Assembly: GCA_913057245.1 (NCBI GenBank)
Contig: CAJXNH010000016.1
Location: 23,754-87,753 of the forward strand
DNA length: 64,000 nt
From: an uncultured Phaeodactylibacter sp.
Lineage (GTDB): Bacteria; Bacteroidota; Bacteroidia; Chitinophagales; Saprospiraceae
Direction of reading: 5' to 3'
Shown: positions 42,972 through 52,736 of the stretch, piece by piece
Numbering within the stretch: position 1 is the stretch's first letter
How the letters are laid out: each line of letters opens with the position of its first letter
Program-made: the position numbers and the translations under genes
The notes under the pieces: generated by a model
Told to the model about the DNA's origin: nothing
The model's database searches: none
The model's input: only the letters and a program-made list of their open reading frames with translations

Positions 42972-45131
42972 ATGAATAACAAACCAGCTTTAGATGCTGT
43001 GGATTTTGCTGCATTGTTCCAGTTCGTAATGGCCAGGGGCGATGATGCCGTCATGCTATTTGACAAACAAGGGCATGTCCGTTACGCGAATCTGGTAGCA
43101 AGTAGAATGCTGGGCTATCCTCCTGAAGCGCTCACGCAACTGCAGATTTTTGACCTGGAAGAAGAACTGAACATGGTCAGCTACCTGCAGCGATGGGAAT
43201 CTGCGGGTACGAAAAAAAGTAAATCCTGGCTGGTTGAATGGCGGCTCAAGTCCGGCGAAACTCAGTTTTTCCGCATACAAGGCACCGTTTTCAAAAGTGA
43301 CTCTGCCCCCTTACTTTGTTGTTTTGTGCCTCCTGCGGGCTCTATTCAGAGCCTGGAAACACCTACCTACCGGCACCTCAGGCACTATGAAGTTGCCATT
43401 TGGGAATGGAATATCATCAATGGGGACTTCCAGATGACGGATAACTTTCCGGATATCCTACAGTTGGCACCTGACCAACTCCCCCCGCCCCGTCAGTTAA
43501 ATATTGTATCTGTACTCAAAGACCGGATTTCCTCCACCCAATTGGCGATCCTCATCCAAAAAGTCAAGGCTGCTCAGAAAAACCGCTCTGCTTTTGAACT
43601 GCAGCTACAGTTAGTCTATGAAGAGCAGCAACCGGGACGTGAAATCAGTATTTACGGCTATCCGGTGGAAGAGGACCATATAGTTGGAAAGCTACAGGGT
43701 AGTATTTCGGTGGTGCGGCATTTGTCTGAGGAAAAAAACCTTGCGGGTGCTGTTTTAGAGCGCTCCGAGGCTATGGTGTGCTGGATTAACCCCGATTGTA
43801 CCCTACGCTATGTCAACCGGGCGATGGCCAGCCGGCTTGGATACAAAGCTTCCGAAATGACCGGCAAGTTAGAAATTACAGATATCGATGCGGAGAATAC
43901 CATTGATCAGTGGCATGAAATATGGGACGAAGCATCAGCCGGGGAAACGATGAAAATGGAAAGCACCCTGAAAACCAGAAATGACCGGGTTTTCCCCGCT
44001 GAGTTCCACCTCGACTTTCTGGATATCAACGGCACCAAGCTTATCAGCCTGAGTGCCCATGACATTACGGAGCGCCGGCAACAGGAAGCAGCGCTACGAA
44101 AAGCGTTGCTTGAAGTGCAAACCCTTTCTGATCAATTGGAGGAAGAGAACATTTACCTGAAGGAGGAAATCTCTGAGGGTAACAAATTCGAGAATATCCT
44201 TACCCAAAGCGACAACTATCAAAAGGTTTTGCAGCAGGTAGAACAGGTCGCCCCAACCGAGGCAACCGTCCTGATAGAGGGAGAGACCGGGACGGGCAAG
44301 GAGTTACTCGCCCGGGCTATCCACAGTCTCAGCCAGCGCCGTGAGCGCTCTTTGGTACGGGTGAATTGTGCCGCTCTTTCTGAAGAACTTATCTTATCTG
44401 AGCTTTTTGGGCATGAAAAGGGGGCTTTCACCGGAGCAACGACTACCAAAACCGGCCGGTTCGAACTTGCGGACAAAGGCACTATTTTTTTGGATGAAAT
44501 CGGGGAAATTTCATTGAAGATACAGTCTCAGCTCCTTCGTATCCTTCAGGAAGGGGAATTTGAGCGCGTCGGTGGCGTGGAAACGCTACAGGTGGATGTC
44601 CGAATTATTGCGGCTACCAATCGCGACCTTAGAAAGATGGTTGCAGAAAAACAGTTTAGAGAAGATTTGTACTACCGCCTGAGCGTTTTCCCTTTACAAA
44701 ATCCGCCACTACGGGAGCGCCGGGAGGACATCCCTCTGCTGGTCCGTCACTTCATGAAACAGTTTGCCCGAAAGAACGGTAAGACTATTGATAATATCCG
44801 CTCCAAAGATCTCAAACGCCTTAAGCAATATGACTTCCCGGGCAACATCCGGGAGCTCATGAATATTGTGGAGCAGGCAGTGGTCCTGACCAACAACAAA
44901 ACCCTTGATCTCTCCTATTGGCGCCCGGTTCGCTCCGGGCAATCTGCGACGGGTTTAGGGACCGGAGAGGACTTTCCTACTTTGGAGGAAATACAGCGTC
45001 AGCATATCCTCGACGCGCTTGAAAAAACCCACTGGCGGGTAACCGGCCCTCAGGGTGCTGCCAAATTGCTGGGCATGAAAGGACAAACCCTGTTTTCTAA
45101 GATGAAAAAGCTGGGCATCAAGCGGGAGTAA
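42972..45131 (+). CDS. Sigma-54-dependent activator with PAS sensors
   Basis: 719 aa. PAS domains occupy about residues 12-100 ([25 protein letters not shown]) and 255-370 ([26 protein letters not shown]), with a PAS-like region between and a coiled coil at about 375-410. The AAA+ domain has Walker [17 protein letters not shown], the sigma-54 contact motif [15 protein letters not shown], Walker [12 protein letters not shown] and R-finger region [14 protein letters not shown]. The C-terminus has a Fis-like helix-turn-helix ([28 protein letters not shown]). It has no receiver domain, so it senses directly. It converges on the CheB-CheR gene. Confidence 0.94.
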   Translation: MNNKPALDAVDFAALFQFVMARGDDAVMLFDKQGHVRYANLVASRMLGYPPEALTQLQIFDLEEELNMVSYLQRWESAGTKKSKSWLVEWRLKSGETQFFRIQGTVFKSDSAPLLCCFVPPAGSIQSLETPTYRHLRHYEVAIWEWNIINGDFQMTDNFPDILQLAPDQLPPPRQLNIVSVLKDRISSTQLAILIQKVKAAQKNRSAFELQLQLVYEEQQPGREISIYGYPVEEDHIVGKLQGSISVVRHLSEEKNLAGAVLERSEAMVCWINPDCTLRYVNRAMASRLGYKASEMTGKLEITDIDAENTIDQWHEIWDEASAGETMKMESTLKTRNDRVFPAEFHLDFLDINGTKLISLSAHDITERRQQEAALRKALLEVQTLSDQLEEENIYLKEEISEGNKFENILTQSDNYQKVLQQVEQVAPTEATVLIEGETGTGKELLARAIHSLSQRRERSLVRVNCAALSEELILSELFGHEKGAFTGATTTKTGRFELADKGTIFLDEIGEISLKIQSQLLRILQEGEFERVGGVETLQVDVRIIAATNRDLRKMVAEKQFREDLYYRLSVFPLQNPPLRERREDIPLLVRHFMKQFARKNGKTIDNIRSKDLKRLKQYDFPGNIRELMNIVEQAVVLTNNKTLDLSYWRPVRSGQSATGLGTGEDFPTLEEIQRQHILDALEKTHWRVTGPQGAAKLLGMKGQTLFSKMKKLGIKRE

Positions 45132-45143
45132 GCAGAAGAACAG

Positions 45144-48005
45144 CTATCCGGCATCCTCAATCAGGGCCGCGTATTTGATATATCCTTCCAATACAATCGG
45201 TACTATAATCAGGGAAGCCTCTCCCTTTGCCCCACCCCGGTAATCATAATTGAATTGCAACCGCTCAAAGGGTTTACCATCAAATACATTTTCCAGCATG
45301 TTTTTGACTTCACCCCGGATGCTCTCCGGCAAATATGGATAAATAGTCTTGCCAGTCAATTCCTCTGGCTTTTTACCGGTAAACTGCACCCGATTGACAA
45401 AGTGAACCTCCGCCTTCCTATCAATAATTGCAATCTGCTGGTCTGAGTGGCTAACAAACTGCTTGAAGATCCGCTCGGCTTTCTGCGTTTGATTACGCGA
45501 AATGGCGAGCTCATTAATATTTACAAAAGTGAGCACCAGCCCGTCAATATAGTCTTCCTCCGTGCGGTAGGGCAGGACCCGGAGTAAATAATGGTCGCCT
45601 TCCTTGTCCACAATCTCTTTTTCAAAAGGGGATAGCGCCCTGAAAACCTCCTGGCAGACCTCTTCGATATCCAATCCTTTAAAAGTGGAAGAAAAGTTGG
45701 TGATCGAACGGCCGACGTCGGAGTCTATGAGATTAAACTGCCGGCGCACAGCAGGTGTAAAGCGGCGGATTTTCAGTTCTTTGTCCAGGAAGATTGTGCC
45801 GATATCTGTGCTCTTGAGGAGGTTGGAAATATCATTATTGGCCGTTGTCAACTCCTCATTTTTCATCTGGAGTTCACTGTTTACGGTATACAGTTCCTCA
45901 TTGACCGACTGTAGTTCTTCGTTGGTGCTCTGCAGCTCCTCATTCGAGGCCATGAGCTCCCGGTTGGAAGTTTGCAGCTCTTCGTTGGTCGCTTCCAGTT
46001 CATTAACCAGTTCCCGGGAGCGGCGTTTGGAGGCTTTCAGTTGTTTTTGCAGGGTAGTCACCTTGCCCTCTGTCAGATTTTTGGGCGCCGGCTCATCCTC
46101 CTGCTCTCCGGGCTTCTCCTCTGGCAGGTAAACTTCTATGAGCACCACTTTGGGTGTCGTTTCCTTTTCCCTTGACTCATACAATTCTGGCAGGTGGGGC
46201 AAATCAAAGCGGACTTCTGCAGTAAATTCCTGCTCCCGTTTTTTCAGCAAAACGCTTTCAAAGGATATGGGACCTCCTTCTGATATGACCTGCTGTACAC
46301 CAGATTTGAAGGTCAGCAAATCCTCTTTGCTAAGCATTTTGCTCAAATTGAACCGGGCCAAAGCCCTCGGCATATTTAAAATCCGCTCTGCTTCGCCATT
46401 TAGGTAAAGAATATCCAGTTCTTCAGTTACGAAAAAGGCAATGGGCGCGAAGCGTTCGACCAGGAAGCGGGTAAACGGGTCGGTATCCGTAAATGGCAGA
46501 CCGGATTCTGATTGGAAATTACTCATATGCGGCTTGGATTTTTCGGGTGGCGTTTTTTTTCGCTGCAGCGAAAAAGAAGACTGCAGGCGCGGAGACTTGT
46601 CAGCGCGTTTGGTGAAGATATTCCAACTCCGGGTGTGCTTTTCAAAGGCATATTTCAGGCTGCCGAGGGACTCACTGGGCCCAAGGAACAGAAATCCCCC
46701 CGGATTGAGGGCAAAGTGCATAGTGGAAAGTGCCTTTTGTTGAACCTCTGGTTGCAGGTAAATCAGTAAGTTCCGACAGGAGATGAGGTCCATATTGATG
46801 AATGGCGGGTCTCCCAGCAGGTTTTGTACGGCAAACATAATCCGTTTACGCAGGGAAGGCTTAATCATCATGTAATCACCTTCCCGGATAAAGTATTTGG
46901 ACTTGTACTGCTCAGGGACATCAGCCACCATATTCAGGGAATAGGTGCTTTTCAGTGCAAATTGTATGGCGTGCTCGTCAATATCTGAGGCAAAGACCTT
47001 ATATTGAATATCCCTCCTGTTGTTCGCTTTCAAATAATCCTCAATCAGCATGGCCAGCGTGAAGGCTTCTTCGCCAGTGGAGCAGGCCGGCACCCAAAAT
47101 CGGTAAGGCGCACCCGCTTCCCGTGGCCTGGAGAACACCTCTGGCAACACCTCCTTTTTCAGGATTTCATAGGCTTCGGGGTCTCTGAAGAAATTGGTTA
47201 CCCCAATAAGAAAATTACTAAAAAGTGCAGCTACCTCAGTGGCATCCTGCTGAATAACCTCCCAGTAAGCCTTCAGGTCATTGCATTTCCGGAGAAGCAT
47301 GCGGTTTTCCAGCCGCCGGCTTAGTGTTGGCTCCCTGTATTCACTGAAATTTACATGAGTGCGTTCAGAAACGAGTTGTACGATTTTATTAAAATAGGTC
47401 TCATCCTTTGCCTCATTCTGAAAACTGGCTTCGCTGTTTCCAAAATTCCGGTTGGTGAGGATGTACTGTATGTCTTGCGCCAGCTCCTCCGGTGGGCTGA
47501 CCCGGTCGGCAATTTTCAGGTCAATCGCTGCCCTCGGCATCCCGTCAAATTTGGCAGACTCCGGTGACTGCACCAGCACGAAACCGCCTTTCTCCTTTAT
47601 GGTACGCAGCCCTCTTGTCCCATCCGTGCCTGTGCCAGACAGCAGTACACCTACCGCATGGCTACCGAGGGCTTCCCCCAGTGAATTGAAGAACTGATCA
47701 ATAGGCAGGTTGATTTCTGACTCCGGAGGGCGGTCTTTGGTCAGAAGCATCCCTTTGGAGAAGACGATATTCTTATTTTCTGCCATCACATAAATATGAT
47801 TGGCTTTCACGGGTTGGTCTTTGTACACCATCCTGACAGGCATACCCGTATGCTTCGCCAGGAGTTCCCCAATCATAGACTTCGTATTGGGAGACAAGTG
47901 CTGTAAAAAAACAAAAGCGGCTCCGCTTCCATCGGACAATTTAGATACAAGCCTTGTGATGGCTTCCAGTCCACCCGCGGATGCGCCGATACCGATTACT
48001 TTCAT
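45144..48005 (-). CDS. CheB-CheR-PAS fusion protein
   Basis: 953 aa. CheB methylesterase is at residues 1-185 (GIGASAGGLEA with Ser, FLQHLSP with His, LSGTGTDGT with Asp). CheR methyltransferase is at about 205-470 (FFRDPEAYEIL, FWVPACSTGEEAFTLA, ASDIDEHAIQFAL, NLLIYLQPEVQQK). A PAS-like segment and a long coiled coil of repeated NEELQS/NEELYT units lie at about 650-720, and two further PAS domains run to the end. No histidine kinase follows. No chemoreceptors or flagellar genes are nearby, so a non-chemotaxis signalling role is likely. Confidence 0.94.
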   Translation of the reverse strand: MKVIGIGASAGGLEAITRLVSKLSDGSGAAFVFLQHLSPNTKSMIGELLAKHTGMPVRMVYKDQPVKANHIYVMAENKNIVFSKGMLLTKDRPPESEINLPIDQFFNSLGEALGSHAVGVLLSGTGTDGTRGLRTIKEKGGFVLVQSPESAKFDGMPRAAIDLKIADRVSPPEELAQDIQYILTNRNFGNSEASFQNEAKDETYFNKIVQLVSERTHVNFSEYREPTLSRRLENRMLLRKCNDLKAYWEVIQQDATEVAALFSNFLIGVTNFFRDPEAYEILKKEVLPEVFSRPREAGAPYRFWVPACSTGEEAFTLAMLIEDYLKANNRRDIQYKVFASDIDEHAIQFALKSTYSLNMVADVPEQYKSKYFIREGDYMMIKPSLRKRIMFAVQNLLGDPPFINMDLISCRNLLIYLQPEVQQKALSTMHFALNPGGFLFLGPSESLGSLKYAFEKHTRSWNIFTKRADKSPRLQSSFSLQRKKTPPEKSKPHMSNFQSESGLPFTDTDPFTRFLVERFAPIAFFVTEELDILYLNGEAERILNMPRALARFNLSKMLSKEDLLTFKSGVQQVISEGGPISFESVLLKKREQEFTAEVRFDLPHLPELYESREKETTPKVVLIEVYLPEEKPGEQEDEPAPKNLTEGKVTTLQKQLKASKRRSRELVNELEATNEELQTSNRELMASNEELQSTNEELQSVNEELYTVNSELQMKNEELTTANNDISNLLKSTDIGTIFLDKELKIRRFTPAVRRQFNLIDSDVGRSITNFSSTFKGLDIEEVCQEVFRALSPFEKEIVDKEGDHYLLRVLPYRTEEDYIDGLVLTFVNINELAISRNQTQKAERIFKQFVSHSDQQIAIIDRKAEVHFVNRVQFTGKKPEELTGKTIYPYLPESIRGEVKNMLENVFDGKPFERLQFNYDYRGGAKGEASLIIVPIVLEGYIKYAALIEDAG

Positions 48006-48137
48006 GTGTCCCTTTTTCTGTTATATAGGACAGCGCGCGGGCTATATATGTTCTTGTAAACCAATGAAGAGGCAGCCCGAAGACTTCTCTGCCCAGAGCG
48101 TAACTCCCTAAGGGCCCGCCAGACCTTACTGTCGATA

Positions 48138-48503
48138 TATACGCAATACGAAGTGGTCACCTACTGGTGCTGACGGTCAGCACGGGGAACGATAAATGTC
48201 GAGTCATTGATCCAGACATTTATCGTCTGGGGCATTGATCCAGACATTCATCGTCTGGGCCGTTGATCCAGACATTCATCGTCTGGGCCGTTGATCCAGA
48301 CATTCATCGTCTGGAATCTTGGATTTGCGACATCGACCACTAACAAAGCGTAGCTTATCAGGGCAAGCGCAAGCCACTTCTCAGCGTAGATGCTGGCCCT
48401 CCTCCCTTTAAGTACAGTCTCCGGTGGTCAAAGCCCACAGGCGACGAGACACGGGCAAGCATTGAGTAGGTTTGCTGTGGCAAACCACTTAATCGTCAGT
48501 ATA
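48138..48503. repeat. 105-bp structured repeat, copy B, expanded by insertions
   Basis: The ends TATACGCAATACGAAGTGG and CAGTATA, and the internal blocks GCAAGCCACTTCTCAGCGTA, TTTGCGACATCGACCA and TTGAGTAGGTTTGCTGTGGC, match copy A (27021-27125) in inverted orientation. Between these blocks are at least two extra segments, one holding the 28-bp tandem repeats, giving 366 bp instead of 105. Confidence 0.7.
48209..48314. repeat. Four tandem 28-bp hairpin units
   Basis: Units start at 48209, 48237, 48265 and 48293. Each contains GATCCAGACATTCATCGTCT (first unit ATTTATC), with CCAGAC/GTCTGG arms, and a short GGCCGTT-type spacer. Upstream, ACGATAAATGTC at 48190 is an inverted copy of part of a unit. 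Confidence 0.85.
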
Positions 48504-48683
48504 GCCAAACCAGCCTACAGGCATTCAGCAAACAAGAGCGTTCATCGGGAATATAGGAAAAAAATGATAAAACCTCAATGCGAAGATCAATTTAGGGACG
48601 ACCGTCGGCTACCGGAGCTGTTTTCAGCGATAAGCTACCAAATTCGAGGCCGGACCGGGCTTTGATCCAATAGCTCGAATACC

Positions 48684-49019
48684 TCATATTTCAATGCCAT
48701 AATTTGAGCGCGGATTGTTTGGAGTTGCTCCAAAAAAGAGGCTCATATGACTCCGCCCGCCTTCTGCAGAGGTGGCATTAGCCGTTTGACCCTCGAACGA
48801 CCGCAGTGCCTGTTGCAGTTTAGGCAGTGTGGTTTTAGCCATATACTTCAGATGGGCACGCAGGGTTTCCAGCTGTGACAGGGAGGGGTCTGATGAACGG
48901 AGCAGTTGGAGATACAATTTGCACTCCTGCTGATAGAGCTCCAACTCTTTGCGGATATGGCTCAAAGAAATACCGGGGTTGTTGCCGGTAGTCCTTGAAA
49001 AGGCTGTGACAGGCATCAT
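48684..49019 (-). CDS. Small hypothetical coiled-coil protein
   Basis: 111 aa, no signal or membrane segment. The central part is a predicted helical pair (ISLSHIRKELELYQQECKLYLQLL ... LSQLETLRAHLKYMAKTTLPKLQQALRSFEG), followed by a polar tail. I do not recognise it. It stands alone between repeats and the DUF2141 gene. Confidence 0.5.
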   Translation of the reverse strand: MMPVTAFSRTTGNNPGISLSHIRKELELYQQECKLYLQLLRSSDPSLSQLETLRAHLKYMAKTTLPKLQQALRSFEGQTANATSAEGGRSHMSLFFGATPNNPRSNYGIEI

Positions 49020-49143
49020 GTTTGCTAAAATTTTTGTTAGGTCAAGACTTTCAGGTATTCATGCCTCTGACAAAGGCTTACCTGAACCTGCTGCAAAGAT
49101 GTGCCCTCTCCAGCACTCAGCTCAATGATATTTCTCAGTCCGG

Positions 49144-49596
49144 TTAATAATCTTTCCAGTACTTCAGTGTGATTAAAATAGCTTGCTCTGCCTGATTGAG
49201 CGGTACCGCCGCATCATTGAATGTTGGGGCTCGCCATTTCACAACAGGGTCATTTGAAAAGGCGTATGGTTCTGTGGGAATACCCAGGGCATTTTTATCC
49301 AGTTGACCGTTGCCGTTCATGTCCTGAAAGACCGCCACAGCATAGGTATCATATGGCAAAGCCTCTAACTGCCCGCTGACGTCTGCTTCGCCCCGGGGCG
49401 ACAAGACTATGCTGGACAAAGCGGATTCGTCCTGCAGAAAGGTCGCTTCCCCGTGGACGGCAACGTGGATATTCCCTCCATTTGGAGCGACCCCTGATAC
49501 GGTGACTTTCAGCCTGGCCGAAGCGGCCGGCCAATCCTGGCTTTGGCCCCCCGTAAATGTCAACAGCAATAAACAAAATCCAAGTACCCCATTCAT
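49144..49596 (-). CDS. DUF2141 secreted protein
   Basis: About 150 aa from the ATG at 49596, where MNGVLGFCLLLLTFTGGQSQ forms a signal peptide; the frame is open to 49629. DUF2141 features are NIHVAVHGEATFL, then LEALPYDTYAVAVFQDMNGNGQLDKNALGIPTEPYAFSND and APTFNDAAVPL. The DMNGNGQLD segment looks like a calcium-binding loop. The function of the family is unknown. It is divergent from the TIGR03643-type gene. Confidence 0.88.
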   Translation of the reverse strand: MNGVLGFCLLLLTFTGGQSQDWPAASARLKVTVSGVAPNGGNIHVAVHGEATFLQDESALSSIVLSPRGEADVSGQLEALPYDTYAVAVFQDMNGNGQLDKNALGIPTEPYAFSNDPVVKWRAPTFNDAAVPLNQAEQAILITLKYWKDY

Positions 49597-49681
49597 TGGC
49601 TTAAATTTTACAGTAGCTAAACATGGCATTCACAACCTCCCGGACAACACTTTGTTACAACTCTGAAATTCAACATTCATT

Positions 49682-49984
49682 ATGGGAAGCGTCAAAAAAA
49701 TTTATCAAAAGTACGAATTAACAGACCGGAATATTGACCGGATCATAGAAATGGCCTGGGAAGACCGCACACCCTTTGACGCCATTGAGGATCAGTTTGG
49801 CGTGAAAGAATCCGAGGTCATCCGCATCATGAAGAAGGAAATGAAGCTAAGCAGCTGGAAAATGTGGCGGAAACGGGTACAGGGCCGGGCAACAAAACAC
49901 CGCAGACTGCGTGCTAATCAAACCAACCGGTTCAAATCCACCCGGCAGAAACACATTTCTCATAATAACATCTCCAAGCGATAA
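49682..49984 (+). CDS. TIGR03643/DUF2805 family protein
   Basis: 100 aa basic protein. ELTDRNIDRIIEMAWEDRTPFDAIEDQFGVKESEVIRIMKKEMKLSSWKMWRKRVQGR is the family signature and looks like a helix-turn-helix. In many genomes this family travels with DASH cryptochrome/photolyase genes; here a cryptochrome lies about 4.4 kb away. A nucleic-acid-binding role is likely but not shown. It ends 7 nt from the convergent HD-domain gene. Confidence 0.88.
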   Translation: MGSVKKIYQKYELTDRNIDRIIEMAWEDRTPFDAIEDQFGVKESEVIRIMKKEMKLSSWKMWRKRVQGRATKHRRLRANQTNRFKSTRQKHISHNNISKR

Positions 49985-49991
49985 GGCTGGA

Positions 49992-51227
49992 TTAAGGTGC
50001 GGTTATGAAGGCTAACGCAAATACGATCACCGATACAATCAGCCCATACATGAAGATGCTGTAGCAAATCCGCAGGTATTTGTATTTCTTAGCCAGCACC
50101 ACCCCAAGATAGTACAGGTCACGCGTCATAGAGCTGTATAAAAAGTCGCTGTCCCGGATCATCTCCATCATGCCCCAGTGAAAGTCGTCCAGCTCCATAT
50201 TGTAAAAATTCCCAAAGAAAAGCAGGTTCGAATTCTTTCGCTCAATATTTTCCCGGGTCACCCGCCCTTCCGTCACTTTTGGCCGGGTAGAAAGGATCGC
50301 AAAGACCAAAGCTGATAAGCAAACTGCGAGCAGCAGGATAGTTGGCAGAATTAACCGGGGATTATCGGAGAAACGGGGCACCAGGCTCGACACCACAATC
50401 GAAATGATAATGGCGTTGATTGACAGCATAATATTCGCCTTGTTGTCTGCAATGGAGCTCAGATTGACGTGGGTGCGGTAGGTGGTTCGGTACATCGTCT
50501 CCACGCCTCTTCCCAGGTTCAGTTCTTTCAGTTGATCGCCATCCCGGCCTTTCTTCTTTTTTTTCTTCTTCTTTTTCTTTTTGGATTGCTCCTCCTCCTG
50601 CATCACCTTCAGGGTATCCGGATTCAGGCGTAGCTTTTGCTTGTTCAGTTGTTTGATGTGTTTTAGCTTTTGCTCATTGAAGAGCTCACGAGCCACATCC
50701 GTATGATAGCTGTGCTGCATGAGGAAGTTGATCTCAAATTCCACCCACTCCGGATCTGACATCACGATCCCTCTGGCAATCGCCATTTCCTGCCGGAGCC
50801 TGCCGCAGCGGTCCCAGTAGTGGGCATTGCCAAGGTGACTGAGGTCTGCATCGCAGAGTATCTGCTGAAGTAAGGTTTCGGGAGACTGAGGCAGACGGGT
50901 CGCCAGGATACATGCCTTGACTTGCTCAATATGTGCTTCAGGGTAATCCTGATCCTGTAAGAAAGCCCCTGCTAGTGCCGCACTCTTTGCCTCATGTCCT
51001 TCCGGGGATTCAAAATAGCCCAGGTCATGGAACCAGGCTGCCAGCCGAAGGACTTCAAGGTCCTGCTCCTGAAGTTCATACGCCTCACCAATCAATTGTA
51101 CTGCGTTAACGACGTTTTCGAAATGCCTGTAATCATGGAAAGGCAGATTGCCCTGAAAGTGTTCATCATAAAAACGCTTCACGTATTGCTCAGCGGCAGC
51201 AATAATAGGGGTTTCCGTTTTCGTCAT
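49992..51227 (-). CDS. HD phosphohydrolase fused to a Pycsar-effector-type transmembrane domain
   Basis: 411 aa. An N-terminal HD domain has its metal ligands in PFHDYRHFENVV (His), LAAWFHDLGYF (His-Asp) and LCDADLSHLG (Asp). A charged linker with twelve-plus Lys (near residue 220) follows. The C-terminal part has YRTHVNLSSIADNKANIMLSINAIIISIVVSS, two or three further helices and a C-terminal helix, which match the DUF5706/PycTM domain of Pycsar effectors. No pyrimidine cyclase adjoins it. The HD module could hydrolyse the nucleotide sensed by the membrane module; this is inference. Confidence 0.85.
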   Translation of the reverse strand: MTKTETPIIAAAEQYVKRFYDEHFQGNLPFHDYRHFENVVNAVQLIGEAYELQEQDLEVLRLAAWFHDLGYFESPEGHEAKSAALAGAFLQDQDYPEAHIEQVKACILATRLPQSPETLLQQILCDADLSHLGNAHYWDRCGRLRQEMAIARGIVMSDPEWVEFEINFLMQHSYHTDVARELFNEQKLKHIKQLNKQKLRLNPDTLKVMQEEEQSKKKKKKKKKKKGRDGDQLKELNLGRGVETMYRTTYRTHVNLSSIADNKANIMLSINAIIISIVVSSLVPRFSDNPRLILPTILLLAVCLSALVFAILSTRPKVTEGRVTRENIERKNSNLLFFGNFYNMELDDFHWGMMEMIRDSDFLYSSMTRDLYYLGVVLAKKYKYLRICYSIFMYGLIVSVIVFALAFITAP

Positions 51228-51370
51228 AGCATTATCCAGGTTGGCGATGGAAGTTTGAGGGGGTTAAAGATAGTAAACTCCGCGGTCCGTTTGGCCATTC
51301 GGCATCTGTTAACGATACCGGCAGCTCAAATAGTATAAAATCGCCCATTTCCTTACCTTTATCAAAAAAT

Positions 51371-52192
51371 ATGCGCCCCTGCCTGAACTGTACATGGACA
51401 TTCCTGTTGCTGCTCACCGTCAGCTCCCTCGCTGCGCAGCGGCCTGAAGAAAGCCCGCTTCCGCTTTCCGCCAATCATGTGCAACAAGCACTGACCGAGC
51501 TCGAAGCCATCGCGCCCAACCTTATTGGCTTCATCCCTGAGACACAGCGCCGCTACATTAATATTCCCAGGAGCAGTGCATTACCGGATCAGTGGCAGGA
51601 GCGGCTGCAGGATGCTTTTTATAAGGATGCGTCGGCGGCCTGCCAGCTTTATGGCCAGTTGTACCTTGCTGACTGGCGGGCTCTGCTAAGCAAAGCCGCG
51701 AGAGAGTCCTTTTGGGGCACATCCTATCTGGCCAACCGTACCTTCAACTACTTTGGTATCCGGCACCATGGCAAGCCCTGGATTTGCCAGCAACTCGGCT
51801 TTTGTGCCCACCATATCCGGAATGACCCCGACCCTGCGGCCTTTGTGGTATTCCCCAACTTCGAGGCTTCCGTCTGGGCATTCATACACACCATTTACAG
51901 CGGTCATTTCCTGGCGCGCCTCCCTGATGGCGGCATTAAGGTCGCCGATGCTATACAGTTTGAGCGCAAACACGGCATCCACTATTGGGAGTATACGGCG
52001 CCAGGGCAAACCTACGGCGCCTTGCTACAAGGCACAGCCTATACGCCGCAATCCCTGATCTACAGCTGGAGCGGGCACCCTATTAACAACCTGTGTATCA
52101 ACTGCGACCGGGCAACCGACTGGGAATGGCTCCAAAAAATAATCCGGGTGGAAAAACGAACCCAGCCCTCTACTCCTGCTTTCAACAATTAA
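51371..52192 (+). CDS. Exported N-acetylglucosaminidase (FlgJ-type peptidoglycan hydrolase)
   Basis: 273 aa. A signal peptide (CTWTFLLLLTVSSLAAQ) precedes a glucosaminidase domain. LLSKAARESFWGTSYLANRTFNYFGIRHHGKPW holds the catalytic Glu and the NxFGI motif, and FVVFPNFEASVWAFIHTI is the second conserved block. The domain resembles muramidase/glucosaminidase enzymes that cut peptidoglycan glycan strands. No LysM or SH3 cell-wall-binding domain is present. It is divergent from the HD-PycTM gene. Confidence 0.85.
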   Translation: MRPCLNCTWTFLLLLTVSSLAAQRPEESPLPLSANHVQQALTELEAIAPNLIGFIPETQRRYINIPRSSALPDQWQERLQDAFYKDASAACQLYGQLYLADWRALLSKAARESFWGTSYLANRTFNYFGIRHHGKPWICQQLGFCAHHIRNDPDPAAFVVFPNFEASVWAFIHTIYSGHFLARLPDGGIKVADAIQFERKHGIHYWEYTAPGQTYGALLQGTAYTPQSLIYSWSGHPINNLCINCDRATDWEWLQKIIRVEKRTQPSTPAFNN

Positions 52193-52351
52193 TGCAGGGC
52201 AGCACAATTTCTTAAAACCGAAGAGCGTTAACTACCCGTTTTTGATGCTGCCCGAATGACAGAAGTGTGACTTTAACATCATGCAGAGTCTAAATGACAG
52301 ACAAATGTCGTAAATTAGTTTGAGGCAACCCATGAACAAAACCAAAGCAAT

Positions 52352-52732
52352 ATGAAAAGCTTACTCTTTTTTGCCTTTTTGCTGCCCACTGTACTCCAGG
52401 CCCCGGCAAACCTTTCTGCCATCACGCAGGCCATCAGTCAGGGGGATGCCACAACCCTAGGTACTTACTTCGATGAGTCTGTAGAGGTTTCTATTTTGGA
52501 AAAAGACGATGTCTACGCCAAAGCCGATGCCATTGGCGTGGTCCGGCAGTTCTTTAGCCAGTACCGCCCATCCGGATGGAGTACGGTACACAAGGGGGCC
52601 GCCCGCAATAATGATTCTCAGTACTGTATTGGCAACCTCTCCGCCAATGGGCAGACTTTTCGAGTGTACATTTACATGAAAGAAAAGAACGGCCGGCAGC
52701 TTATTCAGGAGCTTCGCTTTGACCGGGAGTAA
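52352..52732 (+). CDS. DUF4783 exported protein
   Basis: 126 aa. A short signal peptide (MKSLLFFAFLLPTVLQA) is followed by a SnoaL/NTF2-like small alpha+beta domain: ITQAISQGDATTLGTYFDESVEVSILEKDDVYAKADA, QYRPSGWSTVHKGAARNND, and a C-terminal KNGRQLIQELRFDRE. This matches DUF4783 of Bacteroidota, whose function is unknown. It converges on the TIGR02757 gene with a 4-nt gap. Confidence 0.9.
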   Translation: MKSLLFFAFLLPTVLQAPANLSAITQAISQGDATTLGTYFDESVEVSILEKDDVYAKADAIGVVRQFFSQYRPSGWSTVHKGAARNNDSQYCIGNLSANGQTFRVYIYMKEKNGRQLIQELRFDRE

Positions 52733-52736
52733 AACG

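Larger units (their letters stand above)
48006..48683. other. Long intergenic region built of repeats
   Basis: About 680 nt without a convincing gene. The core 48138-48503 is an expanded copy of the 105-bp repeat and includes four 28-bp hairpin units. The flanks show nothing I can assign. Confidence 0.6.

Noticed and set aside
48209..48314. Possible small CRISPR array
   Set aside because: The 28-bp units are contiguous with almost identical spacers of a few bases, there are no unique spacers, and no cas genes are in the window.
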